Origin: Citrobacter freundii
Lineage (GTDB): Bacteria > Pseudomonadota > Gammaproteobacteria > Enterobacterales > Enterobacteriaceae
NCBI RefSeq assembly: GCF_011077955.1
Contig: NZ_JAALBX010000002.1
Location: 372,001-436,000 of the forward strand
DNA length: 64,000 nucleotides
Direction of reading: 5' to 3'
A program made the position numbers and the translations under genes. The notes below the pieces were generated by a model. That model was not told where the DNA came from and searched no databases. It saw only the letters and a list, made by a program, of their open reading frames with translations. Of this stretch, positions 25,696-37,100 are shown piece after piece; position 1 is the first letter of the stretch; every line of letters starts with the position of its first letter.

Positions 25696-26442
25696 ATGTT
25701 AAGCATTAAAAATTTAGAAGTCAGCGTTGAAGACAAACCGATCCTGCGTGGTTTATCGCTTGAAATTCGCCCGGGCGAAGTACACGCCATTATGGGACCA
25801 AACGGCTCGGGGAAAAGTACGCTTTCAGCCACGCTTGCCGGACGCGAAGATTATGAAGTCACCGGCGGTGAAGTCCATTTTAAAGGCAAAGATTTACTGG
25901 AGCTGGATCCTGAAGCGCGCGCCGGAGAAGGCATCTTTATGGCGTTTCAGTATCCGGTTGAGATCCCAGGCGTCAGCAACCAGTTTTTCCTGCAAACCGC
26001 GCTTAACTCGGTACGCAAGTATCGCGGGCAGGAAGCGCTCGATCGCTTCGATTTTCAGGATCTGATGGAAGATAAAATCAAACTGCTGCAAATGCCGGAA
26101 GATTTGCTGACCCGCTCGGTCAATGTCGGTTTCTCGGGCGGTGAGAAAAAGCGTAATGACATTCTGCAAATGGCGGTGCTGGAGCCGGTCTTATGCATTC
26201 TGGATGAGTCGGACTCAGGGCTTGATATCGATGCGCTGAAAATCGTGGCCGACGGGGTAAATGCCCTGCGTGACGGCAAACGCTCTTTTATTATCGTTAC
26301 CCACTACCAGCGTATTCTTGATTATATCAAGCCTGACTATGTGCACGTGCTCTATCAGGGGCGGATCGTTAAATCCGGCGATTTCACCCTGGTGAAACAA
26401 CTGGAGGAGCAAGGCTATGGCTGGCTTACCGAACAGCGCTAA
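25696..26442 (+). CDS. sufC: Suf ATPase SufC
   Basis: A 248-residue ABC-type ATPase that drives the conformational change of the SufBCD scaffold. Walker A GPNGSGKST lies near residues 35-43, signature FSGGEKKR and Walker B CILDESDSGLD follow, with the switch His in IIVTHYQR. It is soluble: no membrane partner is encoded, as expected. Its 3' end overlaps sufD by 26 bases. Confidence 0.97.
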   Translation: MLSIKNLEVSVEDKPILRGLSLEIRPGEVHAIMGPNGSGKSTLSATLAGREDYEVTGGEVHFKGKDLLELDPEARAGEGIFMAFQYPVEIPGVSNQFFLQTALNSVRKYRGQEALDRFDFQDLMEDKIKLLQMPEDLLTRSVNVGFSGGEKKRNDILQMAVLEPVLCILDESDSGLDIDALKIVADGVNALRDGKRSFIIVTHYQRILDYIKPDYVHVLYQGRIVKSGDFTLVKQLEEQGYGWLTEQR

Positions 26443-27688
26443 CACACTCGCGCAGTGGCATCGCTTGTTTGAAGCGCACGGCGCGACGCGCTCTACACAG
26501 GCGCATGAGCATCTGCAACAGTTACTGCGCGAAGGCCTTCCAGGCCGCAAAAGTGAAAACTGGAAATATACGCCGCTTAACGGCCTTCTGGAGCGCACCT
26601 TTGTCGAACCGGTTCGCATGCCTGTTGATGAGAATGTGGTGCAGCGTCTCGCGCTACCCGTTGATGCGCTCAAACTGGTGTTTGTTGACGGCGTGTTCGA
26701 CGCCGCGCTTAGCGACGACACCCACGACAGCGCCTTTGAGATTGAGGTAAACGATCGGCGTGATACCTTGCCGCCAGCGGTTCAACCGGAGACGTTTTTG
26801 CATCTCACAGAAAGTCTGGCGCAGTCGGTGACCCATATTCGCGTGAAGCGCAATCAGCAACCCGCGAAGCCGCTACTGCTTATGCATCTCAGCAGTGGTC
26901 GCGACGGCGATGAAATCGCCACCGCCCATTATCGCCATCATCTGGTGCTGGAGAGCGGGGCGCAGGCAACCGTGTATGAGCATTATGTGAGCCTCGACGC
27001 CGGTCGTCATTTTACCGGCTCGCGCCTGACTATCCAGGTCGGGGCTAATAGCCAGTTACACCACTATAAGCTGGCGTTTGAAAATCCGGTCTGCCATCAC
27101 TTTGCGCATAATGATTTACTGTTGGAGCAGGATGCCTCGGTGTTAAGCAGCAGCTTTCTGTTAGGCGGCGCCGTGCTGCGCCATCACACCAGTACGCAAC
27201 TGAACGGCGAAAATGCAACGCTTCGCGTCAACAGCCTGGCGCTTCCGGTGAATAATGAAGTTTGCGACAGCCGCACCTGGCTTGAGCACAACAAAGGTTA
27301 TTGCAACAGCCGCCAGTTGCACAAAGTCATCGCTCGCGATCGCGGTAAAGCGGTCTTTAACGGCCTAATTAAAGTGGCGCAACATGCCATCAAAACCGAC
27401 GGACAGATGACCAACAACAATCTGCTGCTGGGGCGTCTGTCGGAAGTGGATACCAAACCGCAACTTGAAATCTACGCCGACGATGTGAAATGCAGCCACG
27501 GCGCGACCGTGGGGCGCATTGATGACGAACAGATGTTCTACCTGCGCTCGCGCGGGATTGACCAGCACGCCGCGGAAAAGATGATTGTGTTTGCCTTCGC
27601 CGCCGAGCTGACCGAATCGGTCACCGATACCCGGTTAAAACAGCAGGTGCTGGCCCGTATTGAGGCACGCCTCGGAGGTGAGTCATGA
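26417..27688 (+). CDS. sufD: Fe-S scaffold subunit SufD
   Basis: A 423-residue paralogue of SufB and partner in SufBC2D, implicated in iron acquisition by the complex. It aligns end to end with E. coli SufD (423 aa), beginning MAGLPNS and containing [12 protein letters not shown] and [14 protein letters not shown]. The start lies inside sufC (26-base overlap) with GGAGGAGC upstream as ribosome-binding site. The stop overlaps sufS by four bases. Confidence 0.97.
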   Translation: MAGLPNSANTLAQWHRLFEAHGATRSTQAHEHLQQLLREGLPGRKSENWKYTPLNGLLERTFVEPVRMPVDENVVQRLALPVDALKLVFVDGVFDAALSDDTHDSAFEIEVNDRRDTLPPAVQPETFLHLTESLAQSVTHIRVKRNQQPAKPLLLMHLSSGRDGDEIATAHYRHHLVLESGAQATVYEHYVSLDAGRHFTGSRLTIQVGANSQLHHYKLAFENPVCHHFAHNDLLLEQDASVLSSSFLLGGAVLRHHTSTQLNGENATLRVNSLALPVNNEVCDSRTWLEHNKGYCNSRQLHKVIARDRGKAVFNGLIKVAQHAIKTDGQMTNNNLLLGRLSEVDTKPQLEIYADDVKCSHGATVGRIDDEQMFYLRSRGIDQHAAEKMIVFAFAAELTESVTDTRLKQQVLARIEARLGGES

Positions 27689-28905
27689 GTTTTAGCGTCG
27701 AGCAGGTTCGCGCCGATTTCCCGGTACTGACTCGCGAGGTGAACGGGCAACCGCTGGCCTATCTCGATAGCGCCGCCAGCGCCCAGAAGCCGAATGCGGT
27801 TATCGACGCCATGTCGGACTTGTATCGTCATGGTTACGCGGCTGTGCATCGCGGTATTCATACCCTAAGCGCACAAGCGACCGAGAGCATGGAAAACGTC
27901 CGTTCCCAGGTGGCGCGCTTTATTGGCGCCGCATCGCCTGAAGAAATCGTTTTTGTACGCGGCACCACCGAGGGAATAAATCTCGTGGCCAATAGCTGGG
28001 GGATGAGCGCGGTTAACGCGTGCGACAACATCATTATCTCTACGATGGAGCACCACGCGAACATCGTTCCGTGGCAGATGCTGTGTAAACGCACCGGGGC
28101 CGAGTTGCGCGTCCTTCCCCTTAATCAGGACGGCACCCTACAGCTTGATAAATTGCCGGACCTGATAGATGAAAATACCCGGCTACTGGCCATTACCCAC
28201 GTTTCCAATGTACTGGGTACTGAAAACCCGGTAGCTGAAATGATTAAGCTTGCGCACCAGTCGGGCGTAAAAGTGCTGGTCGATGGTGCGCAGGCGGTGA
28301 TGCATCATGCTATCGACGTCGGAGCGCTGGACTGCGATTTTTATGTCTTCTCCGGTCATAAATTGTATGGTCCGACCGGCATCGGCGTGCTTTACGTCAA
28401 AGGCGATATTCTTCAGGCCATGCCGCCGTGGGAAGGGGGCGGGGCGATGATTGCTACCGTCAGCCTGACGGAAGGCACCACCTGGACTGCCGCGCCCTGG
28501 CGTTTCGAAGCGGGTACGCCCAATACGGCGGGCATTATTGGTCTTGGGGCCGCTATCCAGTATGTTGAAAATATTGGCCTTGAGAACATCAGCGAATATG
28601 AACAAACGCTGATGCATTATGCGCTGAACGAACTTGCTAAGGTGCCGGACTTAACGCTATACGGCCCGACCTCGCGGCTCGGTGTTATTGCCTTTAATCT
28701 TGGCAAACACCATGCGTATGACGTGGGCAGTTTTTTAGATAACTATGGGATCGCGGTGCGCACCGGGCACCATTGCGCCATGCCGTTAATGGCGTTTTAC
28801 GATGTTCCGGCCATGTGCCGCGCGTCGCTTGCGATGTATAACACTGAAGAAGAGGTCGACAGGCTGGTGACCGGATTAATTCGTATCCACCGTCTGTTGG
28901 GTTAA
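27685..28905 (+). CDS. sufS: Cysteine desulfurase SufS
   Basis: A 406-residue PLP-dependent type II cysteine desulfurase, taking sulfur from L-cysteine as a persulfide on Cys364 (in RTGHHCAMP) and handing it to SufE. The PLP lysine is in [11 protein letters not shown] near residue 226. Length equals E. coli SufS (406). It starts on the ATGA overlapping the sufD stop, after a GGAGGTG ribosome-binding site. Confidence 0.97.
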   Translation: MSFSVEQVRADFPVLTREVNGQPLAYLDSAASAQKPNAVIDAMSDLYRHGYAAVHRGIHTLSAQATESMENVRSQVARFIGAASPEEIVFVRGTTEGINLVANSWGMSAVNACDNIIISTMEHHANIVPWQMLCKRTGAELRVLPLNQDGTLQLDKLPDLIDENTRLLAITHVSNVLGTENPVAEMIKLAHQSGVKVLVDGAQAVMHHAIDVGALDCDFYVFSGHKLYGPTGIGVLYVKGDILQAMPPWEGGGAMIATVSLTEGTTWTAAPWRFEAGTPNTAGIIGLGAAIQYVENIGLENISEYEQTLMHYALNELAKVPDLTLYGPTSRLGVIAFNLGKHHAYDVGSFLDNYGIAVRTGHHCAMPLMAFYDVPAMCRASLAMYNTEEEVDRLVTGLIRIHRLLG

Positions 28906-28918
28906 CAGGGAGATTCTC

Positions 28919-29335
28919 ATGGCAACCTTGCCAGACCGTGAAAAACTACTGCGCAACTTTAATCGCTGCGCCAACTGGGAAGAAAAGTATCTCTATATCA
29001 TTGAGCTGGGGCAGCGTTTGCCCGCGCTCAGTGAAGAGGCGCACCGCGCGGAAAACAAAATCCAGGGCTGCCAGAGTCAGGTATGGATAGTGTTGCATCA
29101 GCGCGATGACGGCGTCATTGAGCTGCAAGGCGACAGCGATGCCGCTATTGTCAAAGGGCTTATCGCGGTGGTGTTCGCGCTCTACCACGAGATGACCGCT
29201 CAGGATATTCTCGCCTTTGATGTACGTGCCTGGTTCGAACAGATGGCGCTGACACAACACCTTACGCCTTCCCGCTCCCAGGGCCTGGAAGCAATGATCC
29301 GCGCAATTCGCGCCAGGGCCGCAGAACTTAGCTAA
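28919..29335 (+). CDS. sufE: Sulfur acceptor SufE
   Basis: A 138-residue sulfur-transfer partner that stimulates SufS and shuttles persulfide sulfur to SufB. The acceptor Cys51 is in [10 protein letters not shown]. It is the last gene of the operon; a rho-independent terminator follows 30 bases after the stop. Confidence 0.97.
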   Translation: MATLPDREKLLRNFNRCANWEEKYLYIIELGQRLPALSEEAHRAENKIQGCQSQVWIVLHQRDDGVIELQGDSDAAIVKGLIAVVFALYHEMTAQDILAFDVRAWFEQMALTQHLTPSRSQGLEAMIRAIRARAAELS

Positions 29336-29365
29336 ACTCAAAGAGATTGCTTTCATCCTGTTATG

Positions 29366-29393
29366 CGAGGCGATGTATCGCCTCGTGTTCTTT
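29366..29393 (+). terminator. Terminator of the suf operon
   Basis: CGAGGCGA-TGTA-TCGCCTCG (8-bp stem) followed by TGTTCTTT. A second small palindrome, CCGGCG-CTC-CGCCGG at 29401-29415, sits just before the ldtE ribosome-binding site. Confidence 0.8.
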
Positions 29394-29434
29394 CAGTATT
29401 CCGGCGCTCCGCCGGTGAACACAGGAAAATAACT

Positions 29435-30484
29435 ATGAAACGCGCGTTCTCTTTAACTCCAATAACACTATTAATACTGCTGGGTGCCTCTCAGGGGGCG
29501 TATGCCGTCGATTATTTGCTGCCGCCGCCCGGAAGCCGTCTCATCGGTGAAAATCAAACCTACGTGGTGCAAAACGACGGGAAGAGCCTTGAATACATCG
29601 CTGAGAAGTTTGAAACCGGCGTTCTGTCAATGCTTGAGGCGAATAATACTGTCGACCCCTATCTGCCGAAACCTGGTTCGCCGTTGATTATCCCTTCGCA
29701 AATGATCCTGCCGGATACGCCCCGCGAAGGGATAGTGATTAATCTGGCAGAGCTTCGGCTCTATTTCTACCCACCGGGGCAGAATCGGGTTGAGGTCTAT
29801 CCTTTAGGTATTGGTCAACTGGGGCGTGAAACCCCCGTAATGGTCACCCGTATCAGCCAGAAAATCCCGAACCCGACCTGGACGCCAACGGCTAATATCC
29901 GCGCGCGCTCGCTGGCGCAGGGTATTAAATTGCCGCCGGTAGTCCCTGCAGGGCCAAATAACCCGCTGGGACGCTTTGCACTGCGTCTGGAGCAGGGCGG
30001 CGGTGAATACCTTATCCACGGCACTAACGTGCGCAGCAGCATCGGTATGCGGGTGAGTTCAGGCTGTATACGTATGCGCGCGCCGGATATTAAAGCGCTG
30101 TTCAACCAGGCATCCTGGGGGACGCGTGTTCAGATTATCAATGAACCGGTGAAATATACCGTCGAGCCGGACGGCAAGCGGTATGTGGAAGTGCATCAGC
30201 CACTGTCGCACAACGACTGGGATAACCCACAAACCATGCCTATCGCTATCAATGCTGCGTTCGGGCAATTTATTGATAATGGACGCACCGACAGCATGGC
30301 CGTGGATAATGCGATTACCCGTCGCGCCGGTTATCCGGTTGATGTCAGCGGGATGCAAAGCGCACCTTCAGCGATAGCGCCTGCCGCGCCGATACAGAGC
30401 GTGAAAGCGCAAGCACAGGATGTGAAGACACCACAACAGGACTTAACGGTGGTGAGTGGTCAAAGCGGCGTGGTGATGCAGTAG
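29435..30484 (+). CDS. ldtE: L,D-transpeptidase LdtE (YnhG)
   Basis: A 349-residue periplasmic L,D-transpeptidase making 3-3 (mDAP-mDAP) peptidoglycan cross-links. A signal peptide ends near residue 24 (YA). A LysM-type domain ([17 protein letters not shown]) precedes the YkuD domain, whose active site HGTN...SSGCIRM contains the catalytic Cys. A Pro/Ala/Gln-rich tail follows. The ATG at 29435 with CAGGAAAA upstream is chosen; a start at 29363 would add 24 unsupported residues. It neighbours lpp. Confidence 0.94.
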   Translation: MKRAFSLTPITLLILLGASQGAYAVDYLLPPPGSRLIGENQTYVVQNDGKSLEYIAEKFETGVLSMLEANNTVDPYLPKPGSPLIIPSQMILPDTPREGIVINLAELRLYFYPPGQNRVEVYPLGIGQLGRETPVMVTRISQKIPNPTWTPTANIRARSLAQGIKLPPVVPAGPNNPLGRFALRLEQGGGEYLIHGTNVRSSIGMRVSSGCIRMRAPDIKALFNQASWGTRVQIINEPVKYTVEPDGKRYVEVHQPLSHNDWDNPQTMPIAINAAFGQFIDNGRTDSMAVDNAITRRAGYPVDVSGMQSAPSAIAPAAPIQSVKAQAQDVKTPQQDLTVVSGQSGVVMQ

Positions 30485-30497
30485 GTAAACGCGGGGC

Positions 30498-30527
30498 AAA
30501 AAAAATGGCGCACAAAGTGCGCCATTT
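30498..30527 (-). terminator. Terminator of lpp
   Basis: ATGGCGCAC-AAA-GTGCGCCAT, a 9-bp stem at 30505-30525, with a T-run on the minus strand (A-run 30498-30505). It lies 18 bases after the lpp stop. Confidence 0.92.
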
Positions 30528-30543
30528 CTTAACACAGGTACTA

Positions 30544-31088
<545 letters not shown>

Positions 31089-32501
31089 TTAAAGAACATG
31101 TACGGAGGCAGTATTTGTGGTGCCGCTCGGAACCAGCGCGCCAGATACCATAACCACAACGTCGCCTTTATTCGCCAGCCCACTTTCCAGTGCAGCTTCT
31201 TTGCCTAAACGGTAGAAATCGTCGGTAGAGGCAATTTCTTTGACCAGTTGCGCAACAACGCCTTTGCTCAGCACCAGCTGACGGGCAGTCACTTCGTTGG
31301 TGGTCAGTGCGAGGATGGTGGCATCCGGGAAGTATTTACGCACAGCGCGAGCAGATTTACCGCCCTGGGTTGCCACAACGATAAGCGGGGCATCCAGTTT
31401 CTCAGCAGTTTCAACAGCGCCACGGCACACGGCTTCAGTAATGCGAAGTTTACGGCTGTCGTTATTGAACTCCAGACGGCTGCTCATCACGCGGTCAGTA
31501 CGCTCGCAAATGGTTGCCATGATAGTCACAGCTTCCAGTGGGTATTTGCCTTTAGCGGATTCGCCAGACAGCATCACAGCGTCAGTACCGTCAAGGATGG
31601 CGTTCGCCACGTCGCCTGCTTCCGCACGGGTCGGACGCGGGTTTTTGATCATGGAATCCAGCATTTGCGTCGCGGTGATAACCACTTTACGTGCGCGGAT
31701 ACATTTTTCGATCATCATCTTCTGCGCGAAGATAACTTCTTCAACCGGGATTTCTACGCCCAGGTCGCCACGTGCAACCATGATGCCGTCAGACGCTTCG
31801 AGAATATCATCGAAGTTATTGAGGCCTTCCTGGTTTTCAATTTTAGAGATGATTTGAATCGCTTCGCCGCCGTTGGCTTTCAGGTGCGCGCGGATCTCTT
31901 CAACGTCAGAACGTTTACGGATGAAGGAGGCGGCGACGAAATCAACGCCTTGCTCACAACCAAAGATCAGGTCTTTTTTGTCTTTCTCAGCCAGCGCCGG
32001 CAGCGCGATAGAAACGCCAGGCAGGTTTACGCCTTTGTTCTCGCCGAGATCGCCATTGTTCAGAACTTTACAGATGACTTTGTTGCCTTCAATCGCGGTA
32101 ACTTCCATACCGATCAGACCATCGTCAACCAGTACGGTATTGCCCACGCTCAGATCGGCGGTAAAGCCTTCATAGGTCACCGCAACGATGTCGCTGTTGC
32201 CGATAACGGTTTTATCGGTGGTAAAGGTGAAGGTCTGGCCCGCTTTCAGGGAAACGTCGTTGCCGCCTTCCAGTTTGATGGTACGGATTTCCGGACCTTT
32301 GGTATCAAGCAGAATGGCTGCTTTTTTACCGGTTTTAGCCATCACGTTGCGCAGGTTTTTGATGCGCTGGCCATGCTCTTCATAATCACCATGAGAGAAG
32401 TTCAGACGCATCACGTTCATGCCCGCGTCGAGCATTTTTGACAGCATCTCTTCGGATTCGGTTTTTGGGCCGATGGTGCAAACAATTTTGGTCTTTTTCA
32501 T
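31089..32501 (-). CDS. pykF: Pyruvate kinase I (PykF)
   Basis: A 470-residue type I pyruvate kinase: PEP plus ADP to pyruvate plus ATP, activated by fructose-1,6-bisphosphate in E. coli. Seen are the N-terminal KIVCTIGP, the MRLNFSHG segment, the substrate and metal-site region [18 protein letters not shown] and ATQMLDSM. The C-terminal allosteric domain carries [14 protein letters not shown]. Length equals E. coli PykF. It is opposite in function to ppsA in this window, and both have Cra sites. Confidence 0.98.
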   Translation of the reverse strand: MKKTKIVCTIGPKTESEEMLSKMLDAGMNVMRLNFSHGDYEEHGQRIKNLRNVMAKTGKKAAILLDTKGPEIRTIKLEGGNDVSLKAGQTFTFTTDKTVIGNSDIVAVTYEGFTADLSVGNTVLVDDGLIGMEVTAIEGNKVICKVLNNGDLGENKGVNLPGVSIALPALAEKDKKDLIFGCEQGVDFVAASFIRKRSDVEEIRAHLKANGGEAIQIISKIENQEGLNNFDDILEASDGIMVARGDLGVEIPVEEVIFAQKMMIEKCIRARKVVITATQMLDSMIKNPRPTRAEAGDVANAILDGTDAVMLSGESAKGKYPLEAVTIMATICERTDRVMSSRLEFNNDSRKLRITEAVCRGAVETAEKLDAPLIVVATQGGKSARAVRKYFPDATILALTTNEVTARQLVLSKGVVAQLVKEIASTDDFYRLGKEAALESGLANKGDVVVMVSGALVPSGTTNTASVHVL

Positions 32502-32967
32502 GACAGTCTTAATCTTTTCGTTGAGAAGGATAAGGGATTTTTACCCCACAGCTTTCAAGGCCATGGGCGGAAACGGGTGTCTTAATGCGCTGGTCGTTCT
32601 GTTTAAGAATAGGTGACATCAAAAAAGCGTGCAGAGGAATGTATGCTGAAGTTTCAGCCAGGAAAAGGCGGGTAAAGTTATTATAAAAAATAGGGCCGTC
32701 CAATATGCTGAAACCATTCAAGTTAGAATCGGCGCCAGTATAAGGCAAAAGCCTCAGAAAACAAAATGAAAACACTGTTTCATAAAAGTTTCAGGCAGTT
32801 TCACAATCGCCTGTTATTACCGCGTTGCGTTTGAATAGAAATTGTTAATCGTTATGTGATCTGTCACTCATTTTGCGCGCAGGTCATCTGTCGTAACTAA
32901 TAATCCTGTTGATGTATTCATTTTATAAATATATTCATCCCTCGAGCAGGCCCTCACAGGCCGCGCA
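32502..32967. other. Intergenic region upstream of pykF
   Basis: 466 bases. The part near pykF has a possible -10 TATAAT on the minus strand (32680-32685), a palindrome GCTGAAGTTTCAGC (32645-32658) and the Cra site. The rest is AT-rich with nothing else I can support; it forms the 3' flank of the 48-codon ORF. Confidence 0.5.
32707..32720 (-). promoter_or_regulatory. Cra (FruR) site of pykF
   Basis: GCTGAAACCATTCA fits the Cra consensus RSTGAAWCSNTHHW at every position. It sits just upstream of a TATAAT -10 (32680-32685, minus strand), covering the -35 zone, a repressing position. Cra represses pykF in E. coli. Confidence 0.75.
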
Positions 32968-33114
32968 TTATTTCACCGGGGAAAGGGGACGCAATAGTTC
33001 TCTCACGATTAGCAACCGTTGCTGTGGGGTCAAATAAAAGCATGAGCGGCTTTTACGCGGCGGTTCTTGCTCCCATGTGCGTTTCAAATTCTGCAAATAA
33101 TGTTCAATCGTCAT
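32968..33114 (-). CDS. Predicted 48-residue small protein
   Basis: An ORF of 48 codons (MTIEHYLQNLKRTWEQEP..., ending PLSPVK) with a near-perfect ribosome-binding site, CAGGAGGCTTCA, before its ATG. The product is basic and probably helical at the N-terminus, with LTPQQRLLIVRELLRP near the C-terminus. It has no signal peptide or membrane helix. It is divergent from osmC, with 171 bases between. I do not recognise a family. Confidence 0.6.
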   Translation of the reverse strand: MTIEHYLQNLKRTWEQEPPRKSRSCFYLTPQQRLLIVRELLRPLSPVK

Positions 33115-33285
33115 TGAAGCCTCCTGAAGGTCATCACCCCACCGTAACGCGTTAGAAGCGTAAGAAAAACGGATGCGTTAAACCGAACTGTTCCGTATTG
33201 ATTAACAGGCCTGTGTCCGGTGCGCGCAGCAGGATCGCAAATCTTTCCTATACTTAGGCTTTGTTCCCGAAACAGGAGAGTAATA

Positions 33286-33717
33286 ATGACGATTCAAAAA
33301 AGCGGTCAGGCACACTGGGAAGGCGATATCAAAACCGGTAAAGGCACCGTAACCACTGAAAGCGGCGTACTCAGCCAGCAGCCGTACGGCTTTAACACCC
33401 GTTTCGAAGGCGCGAAAGGGACTAACCCCGAAGAGCTGATTGGCGCCGCCCACGCGGCATGCTTTTCCATGGCGCTGTCACTGATGCTGGGTGAGGCTGG
33501 CTATAAAGCGCAGTCTATAGATACCAAAGCGGTTGTCTCTCTGGATAAAGCCGGTGGTGGATTTGAAATCACGAAAGTGGCGCTGACCAGCGAAGTTACA
33601 CTTTCAGGCGTTGATAAAAATGAATTCGATGAAATCATCCAGAAAGCCAAAGCAGGCTGCCCGGTTTCTAAAGTTCTGAATGCGGAAATCACCCTGGATT
33701 ACACGCTGAATAATTAA
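33286..33717 (+). CDS. osmC: Organic hydroperoxide reductase OsmC
   Basis: A 143-residue OsmC/Ohr-family thiol peroxidase that detoxifies organic hydroperoxides. The catalytic cysteines are Cys59 (AHAACFSMAL) and Cys125 (KAGCPVSK). The ATG at 33286 follows CAGGAGAGTAATA. In E. coli osmC lies elsewhere, so its place between pykF and fumD is a local difference in gene order. Confidence 0.95.
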   Translation: MTIQKSGQAHWEGDIKTGKGTVTTESGVLSQQPYGFNTRFEGAKGTNPEELIGAAHAACFSMALSLMLGEAGYKAQSIDTKAVVSLDKAGGGFEITKVALTSEVTLSGVDKNEFDEIIQKAKAGCPVSKVLNAEITLDYTLNN

Positions 33718-33898
33718 TCCTTCGCGCATCTCGAATGGTCGCCGTAGGGTGACCATTCACCCATACTTTACTTCACTTCTATTTCTTATGGCTTATCGCT
33801 ACGGGAAGCCTTCTTTTAGGTCGCATTTTCGTTCTGTCTGGGTAATCATCATAAATTGAAAAAGCAGAGCAAATATTATTTGAAATAAGCGAGTACTC

Positions 33899-34120
33899 AT
33901 GGGTAATCAAAGTAAAGATGAAGCGCTGTATCAGGAAATGTGCCGAGTGGTTGGGAAAGTGGTGCTGGAAATGCGCGATTTAGGTCAAGAGCCTAAACAC
34001 GTTGTGATAGCCGGTGTATTAAGAACAACGCTTGCAAATAAAAAGCTCACCCGCAGCGAATTGACTACCGAAGCGATGACCAAAGTCATTGAGGCGTTGG
34101 CTCCAGCACGCGCCAGTTGA
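33899..34120 (+). CDS. fumD: Fumarase D (YdhZ)
   Basis: A 73-residue small protein matching E. coli YdhZ/FumD, which has been reported to have fumarase activity. The central block MCRVVGKVVLEMRDLGQEPKH is largely shared. It stands alone before the tRNA genes. Preceding bases have AAATAAGCGAG, only a modest ribosome-binding site. Confidence 0.9.
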   Translation: MGNQSKDEALYQEMCRVVGKVVLEMRDLGQEPKHVVIAGVLRTTLANKKLTRSELTTEAMTKVIEALAPARAS

Positions 34121-34464
34121 TACATTCCTGACACGACGAGGCGTAGCGTTCCGGCGTCTCGCAAATTTCTATCGAGCCTGAAATGGCGCTATTACTTCAA
34201 CGGATCGCTTTCCTCACCGGGTTAACCCTGAATACGTTATGGGGTAAATACCCTCTCAAGCAGACGTCGTTTTGCAACAATTAACAGAATGTAATGCCTG
34301 CCGACAGGCATTTCTTTGTCACGCGAAAAACCTTATCGCGTGCGCACAAGGTCATCGTTGGCGCTCGTGTATGCCTAAGCCATGACGTCTTGCAGGCGTT
34401 GCCGGGTAAAATATGACGGTAGGGGGAGTGGGTGAAACGGGATAAGTGAAGTACGGGAAAAATA
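34121..34464. other. Intergenic region fumD-tRNA-Val
   Basis: 344 bases, no supported ORF. One terminator-like hairpin is present (34293-34319, listed separately). Confidence 0.4.
34293..34319 (+). terminator. Terminator-like hairpin downstream of fumD
   Basis: AATGCCTG-CCGA-CAGGCATT stem followed by TTCTTTG. It is 173 bases past fumD; it could end fumD transcripts or an unannotated RNA. Confidence 0.5.
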
Positions 34465-34541
34465 TGGTGCGTTCGATTGGACTCGAACCAACGACCCCCA
34501 CCATGTCAAGGTGGTGCTCTAACCAACTGAGCTACGAACGC
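34465..34541 (-). tRNA. valW: tRNA-Val (GAC), distal copy
   Basis: 77 bases on the minus strand from GCGTTCG to encoded CCA. The anticodon is GAC within CTTGACATG, with D-arm AGCTCAGTTGGTTAGAGC and T-arm GGTTCGAGTCC. It is the second of a tandem pair in the direction of transcription, 11 bases after the other, as valV-valW in E. coli. Confidence 0.97.
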
Positions 34542-34552
34542 ATTGTAGAGAA

Positions 34553-34629
34553 TGGTGCGTTCAATTGGACTCGAACCAACGACCCCCACCATGTCAAGGT
34601 GGTGCTCTAACCAACTGAGCTATGAACGC
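34553..34629 (-). tRNA. valV: tRNA-Val (GAC), proximal copy
   Basis: 77 bases on the minus strand, GCGTTCA...CCA, anticodon GAC. It is identical to the neighbouring copy except in the acceptor stem (TGAACGC pairing) and the base near the anticodon-side D-arm junction. Confidence 0.97.
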
Positions 34630-34812
34630 ATTACTGTGTGACAGCGGGGACGAATATTAGCGGCACCCCTGGAGGCTTGCAAGAGGAAAATCGCATTTTT
34701 ATTCCATATTTCACGCGATTGCTGCGCAACTGCGCAAAATGTGGATAAAGTAATCAGTGCCGTAAAATGTCGTCCGCAGAATGGAAAAGGGCGTCCACGA
34801 CGCCCTCAACCA

Positions 34813-36186
34813 TTACCTCGCCGCGCGGTGTAGGATCACTGATGAGGGTTGGCGTTGCAAAAAACGCATGCGTATCATCATCAGGATGGCCGCTGAGGTC
34901 AGGCCAATGATAAAGCCCATCCAGAAACCCGCTGGGCCCATCGGTTCAACCACCCAGTCAGTCAGGGCCAGAATGTAGCCGCTCGGCAAGCCCAGCACCC
35001 AATACGCCGTAAAGGTGATAAAGAAAATCGAGCGGGTATCTTTGTAACCCCGCAGGATCCCGCTGCCAATCACCTGGATAGAATCGGAGATTTGGTAAAT
35101 TGCGGCGAGCAGCATCAGTTGTGTGGCGAGCGCCACCACCGCTGGATTGTCGTTATACAAAAGGGCGATTGGCTCACGTAAAATCACCGTGAACAGCGCA
35201 GTAAACACGGCCATGCAGACGCCAACGCCAAGCCCGGTCCACGCAGCCGTTTGTGCTTCGATTGTAGAGCCCTGGCCCAGACGATAGCCCACGCGGATAG
35301 TGACCGCCGCGGCAAGCGACATCGGCAACACAAACATAAGCGAGCTGAAATTAAGCGCTATCTGGTGACCCGCCACGTTAACGATGCCAAGCGGAGAAAC
35401 GAGAAGGGCCACGACGGCGAACAACGTGACTTCAAAAAACAGCGCCAGCGCAATAGGCAAACCCAGTTGGGTAAGACGTTTTAACACGTCCCAGTCTGGC
35501 TTTTGAAAGCGCTCAGGTGTGCGGATATCACGCATTGAGCGCGCGCGATTCACGTAGGAGCGCATCGCCGCAAACATCACCCAATACACGGTGGCTGTCG
35601 CCACGCCACAGCCGACGCCGCCGAGTTCCGGCATTCCAAAGTGACCATAAATGAAAATGTAGTTAACCGGAATGTTCACTAAAAGGCCGATAAAGCCCAT
35701 TACCATGCCGGGTTTGGTTTTTGCCAACCCTTCGCACTGGTTACGCATCACCTGGAAAAACAGATAGCCGGGTGCGCCCCACAAGAGCGCGCGCAGGTAA
35801 TCCACCGCTTTATCCGCCATCAGGGGATCGATATTGTGCATTGCGCGAATAATGTAGCCGGCATTCCACAAGACAAACATGATCAATAGCGATACCAGAC
35901 CCGCCAGCCAGTAACCCTGTTGAACCTGATGAGCAACGCGGTCGCGGCGACCTGAACCGTTAAGCTGCGCCACCACCGGCGTTAACGCCAACAACAGCCC
36001 ATGACCGAACAAAATGGCGGGAAGCCAGACCGAGGTGCCAATTGCCACGGCAGCCATATCCGTGGCGCTGTAACCGCCCGCCATAACCGTATCGACGAAT
36101 CCCATCGAGGTTTGGGCGATTTGCGCGAGGATCACCGGGATCGCCAGCGCTAATAGCTGACGCGCTTCGATAAAATACTTCTGCAC
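34813..36186 (-). CDS. mdtK: MATE multidrug efflux transporter MdtK (NorE)
   Basis: A 457-residue inner-membrane MATE exporter with twelve predicted helices, using a cation gradient to expel drugs such as norfloxacin. Family segments include [21 protein letters not shown] near the N-terminus and [14 protein letters not shown]. The GTG at 36186 (preceded by AAAGGTG) aligns with the E. coli start and length (457); the ORF is open 20 codons further. Confidence 0.95.
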   Translation of the reverse strand: MQKYFIEARQLLALAIPVILAQIAQTSMGFVDTVMAGGYSATDMAAVAIGTSVWLPAILFGHGLLLALTPVVAQLNGSGRRDRVAHQVQQGYWLAGLVSLLIMFVLWNAGYIIRAMHNIDPLMADKAVDYLRALLWGAPGYLFFQVMRNQCEGLAKTKPGMVMGFIGLLVNIPVNYIFIYGHFGMPELGGVGCGVATATVYWVMFAAMRSYVNRARSMRDIRTPERFQKPDWDVLKRLTQLGLPIALALFFEVTLFAVVALLVSPLGIVNVAGHQIALNFSSLMFVLPMSLAAAVTIRVGYRLGQGSTIEAQTAAWTGLGVGVCMAVFTALFTVILREPIALLYNDNPAVVALATQLMLLAAIYQISDSIQVIGSGILRGYKDTRSIFFITFTAYWVLGLPSGYILALTDWVVEPMGPAGFWMGFIIGLTSAAILMMIRMRFLQRQPSSVILHRAAR

Positions 36187-36417
36187 GAGAACACCTTTTA
36201 TATTGTTGTTATATGAAAAACAAAAAGCCGCCAACGATGGCAGCAAGAAGAGGTTGCAGGGGAATAATGAGCCTATTGTAGCCGCAGATCATTATTAAGC
36301 CAGTGAATTTATAAAGGCAGCACGGATCGGGCTGGCAAGCTTAATTTCCAACTGTTATTGTGCCAGGATAAAGTGAAAAACTCACTGCCCGTTTACGCAT
36401 ATTCAGGAGTTAGCCTT

Positions 36418-37053
36418 ATGTTTACCGGTATTGTCCAGGGCATGGCGGAAATTATCGCCATTGATGAAAAACCCAACTTCCGCACCCATGTGGTGGCCTT
36501 ACCGCCGCAATTGCTGCCAGGCCTTGAAACCGGCGCGTCAGTGGCGCATAACGGCTGTTGCCTGACGGTCACCCATATTGACGGTAACAAGGTGAGCTTC
36601 GATCTGATGAAAGAAACGCTGCGCATCACCAATTTAGGCGAGCTGGCAGTGGGCGATAAGGTCAATATTGAGCGTGCTGCGAAATTCAGCGATGAAATTG
36701 GCGGGCATTTGATGTCCGGCCATATTATGACCACAGCTGAAGTCTCCAAAATATTAACCTCAGAAAATAACCGCCAAATTTGGTTCAAACCGCAGGATGC
36801 TTCGTTGATGAAGTATATTCTGCATAAAGGCTTTATTGGCATTGATGGGATAAGCCTTACCGTCGGCGAAGTGACCGCTACACGTTTTTGCGTGTATTTA
36901 ATTCCGGAAACCCTCCAGCGCACCACGCTTGGCAATAAAAAGCTCGGTCAACGGGTGAATATTGAAATTGATCCGCAAACCCAGGCGGTAGTAGACACGG
37001 TGGAACGCGTGTTGGCGTCACGTGAAGCATCGATTATCGCGCCTGACGCGTAA
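36418..37053 (+). CDS. ribC: Riboflavin synthase alpha chain
   Basis: A 211-residue enzyme that dismutates two 6,7-dimethyl-8-ribityllumazine to riboflavin (named ribC in E. coli, ribE in some genomes). It has two lumazine-binding barrel repeats: N-terminal MFTGIVQG...NGCCLTV and second [15 protein letters not shown]. The ATG follows CAGGAGTTAGCCTT. It is divergent from mdtK. Confidence 0.97.
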   Translation: MFTGIVQGMAEIIAIDEKPNFRTHVVALPPQLLPGLETGASVAHNGCCLTVTHIDGNKVSFDLMKETLRITNLGELAVGDKVNIERAAKFSDEIGGHLMSGHIMTTAEVSKILTSENNRQIWFKPQDASLMKYILHKGFIGIDGISLTVGEVTATRFCVYLIPETLQRTTLGNKKLGQRVNIEIDPQTQAVVDTVERVLASREASIIAPDA

Positions 37054-37067
37054 CGCATCTGGCAATC

Positions 37068-37100
37068 ATGAACCGGTATCACGTTCAGCTACCGGTTCAT
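37068..37100. other. Hairpin downstream of ribC
   Basis: ATGAACCGGTA and TACCGGTTCAT form an 11-bp perfect stem around an 11-base loop, 14 bases past the ribC stop. No T-run follows on either strand, so it is not a classical terminator. Confidence 0.5.

Noticed and set aside
31248-32441. A 397-codon ORF antisense to pykF
   Set aside because: It lies wholly within pykF on the opposite strand, its protein is rich in His, Phe and Arg with no recognisable domain, and it lacks a ribosome-binding site. It reflects the codon bias of a highly expressed gene.
34465-34629. An integrated element using the tRNA-Val genes as attachment site
   Set aside because: Both tRNAs are complete and flanked by core genes in the E. 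coli order; no integrase or partial tRNA repeat is present.
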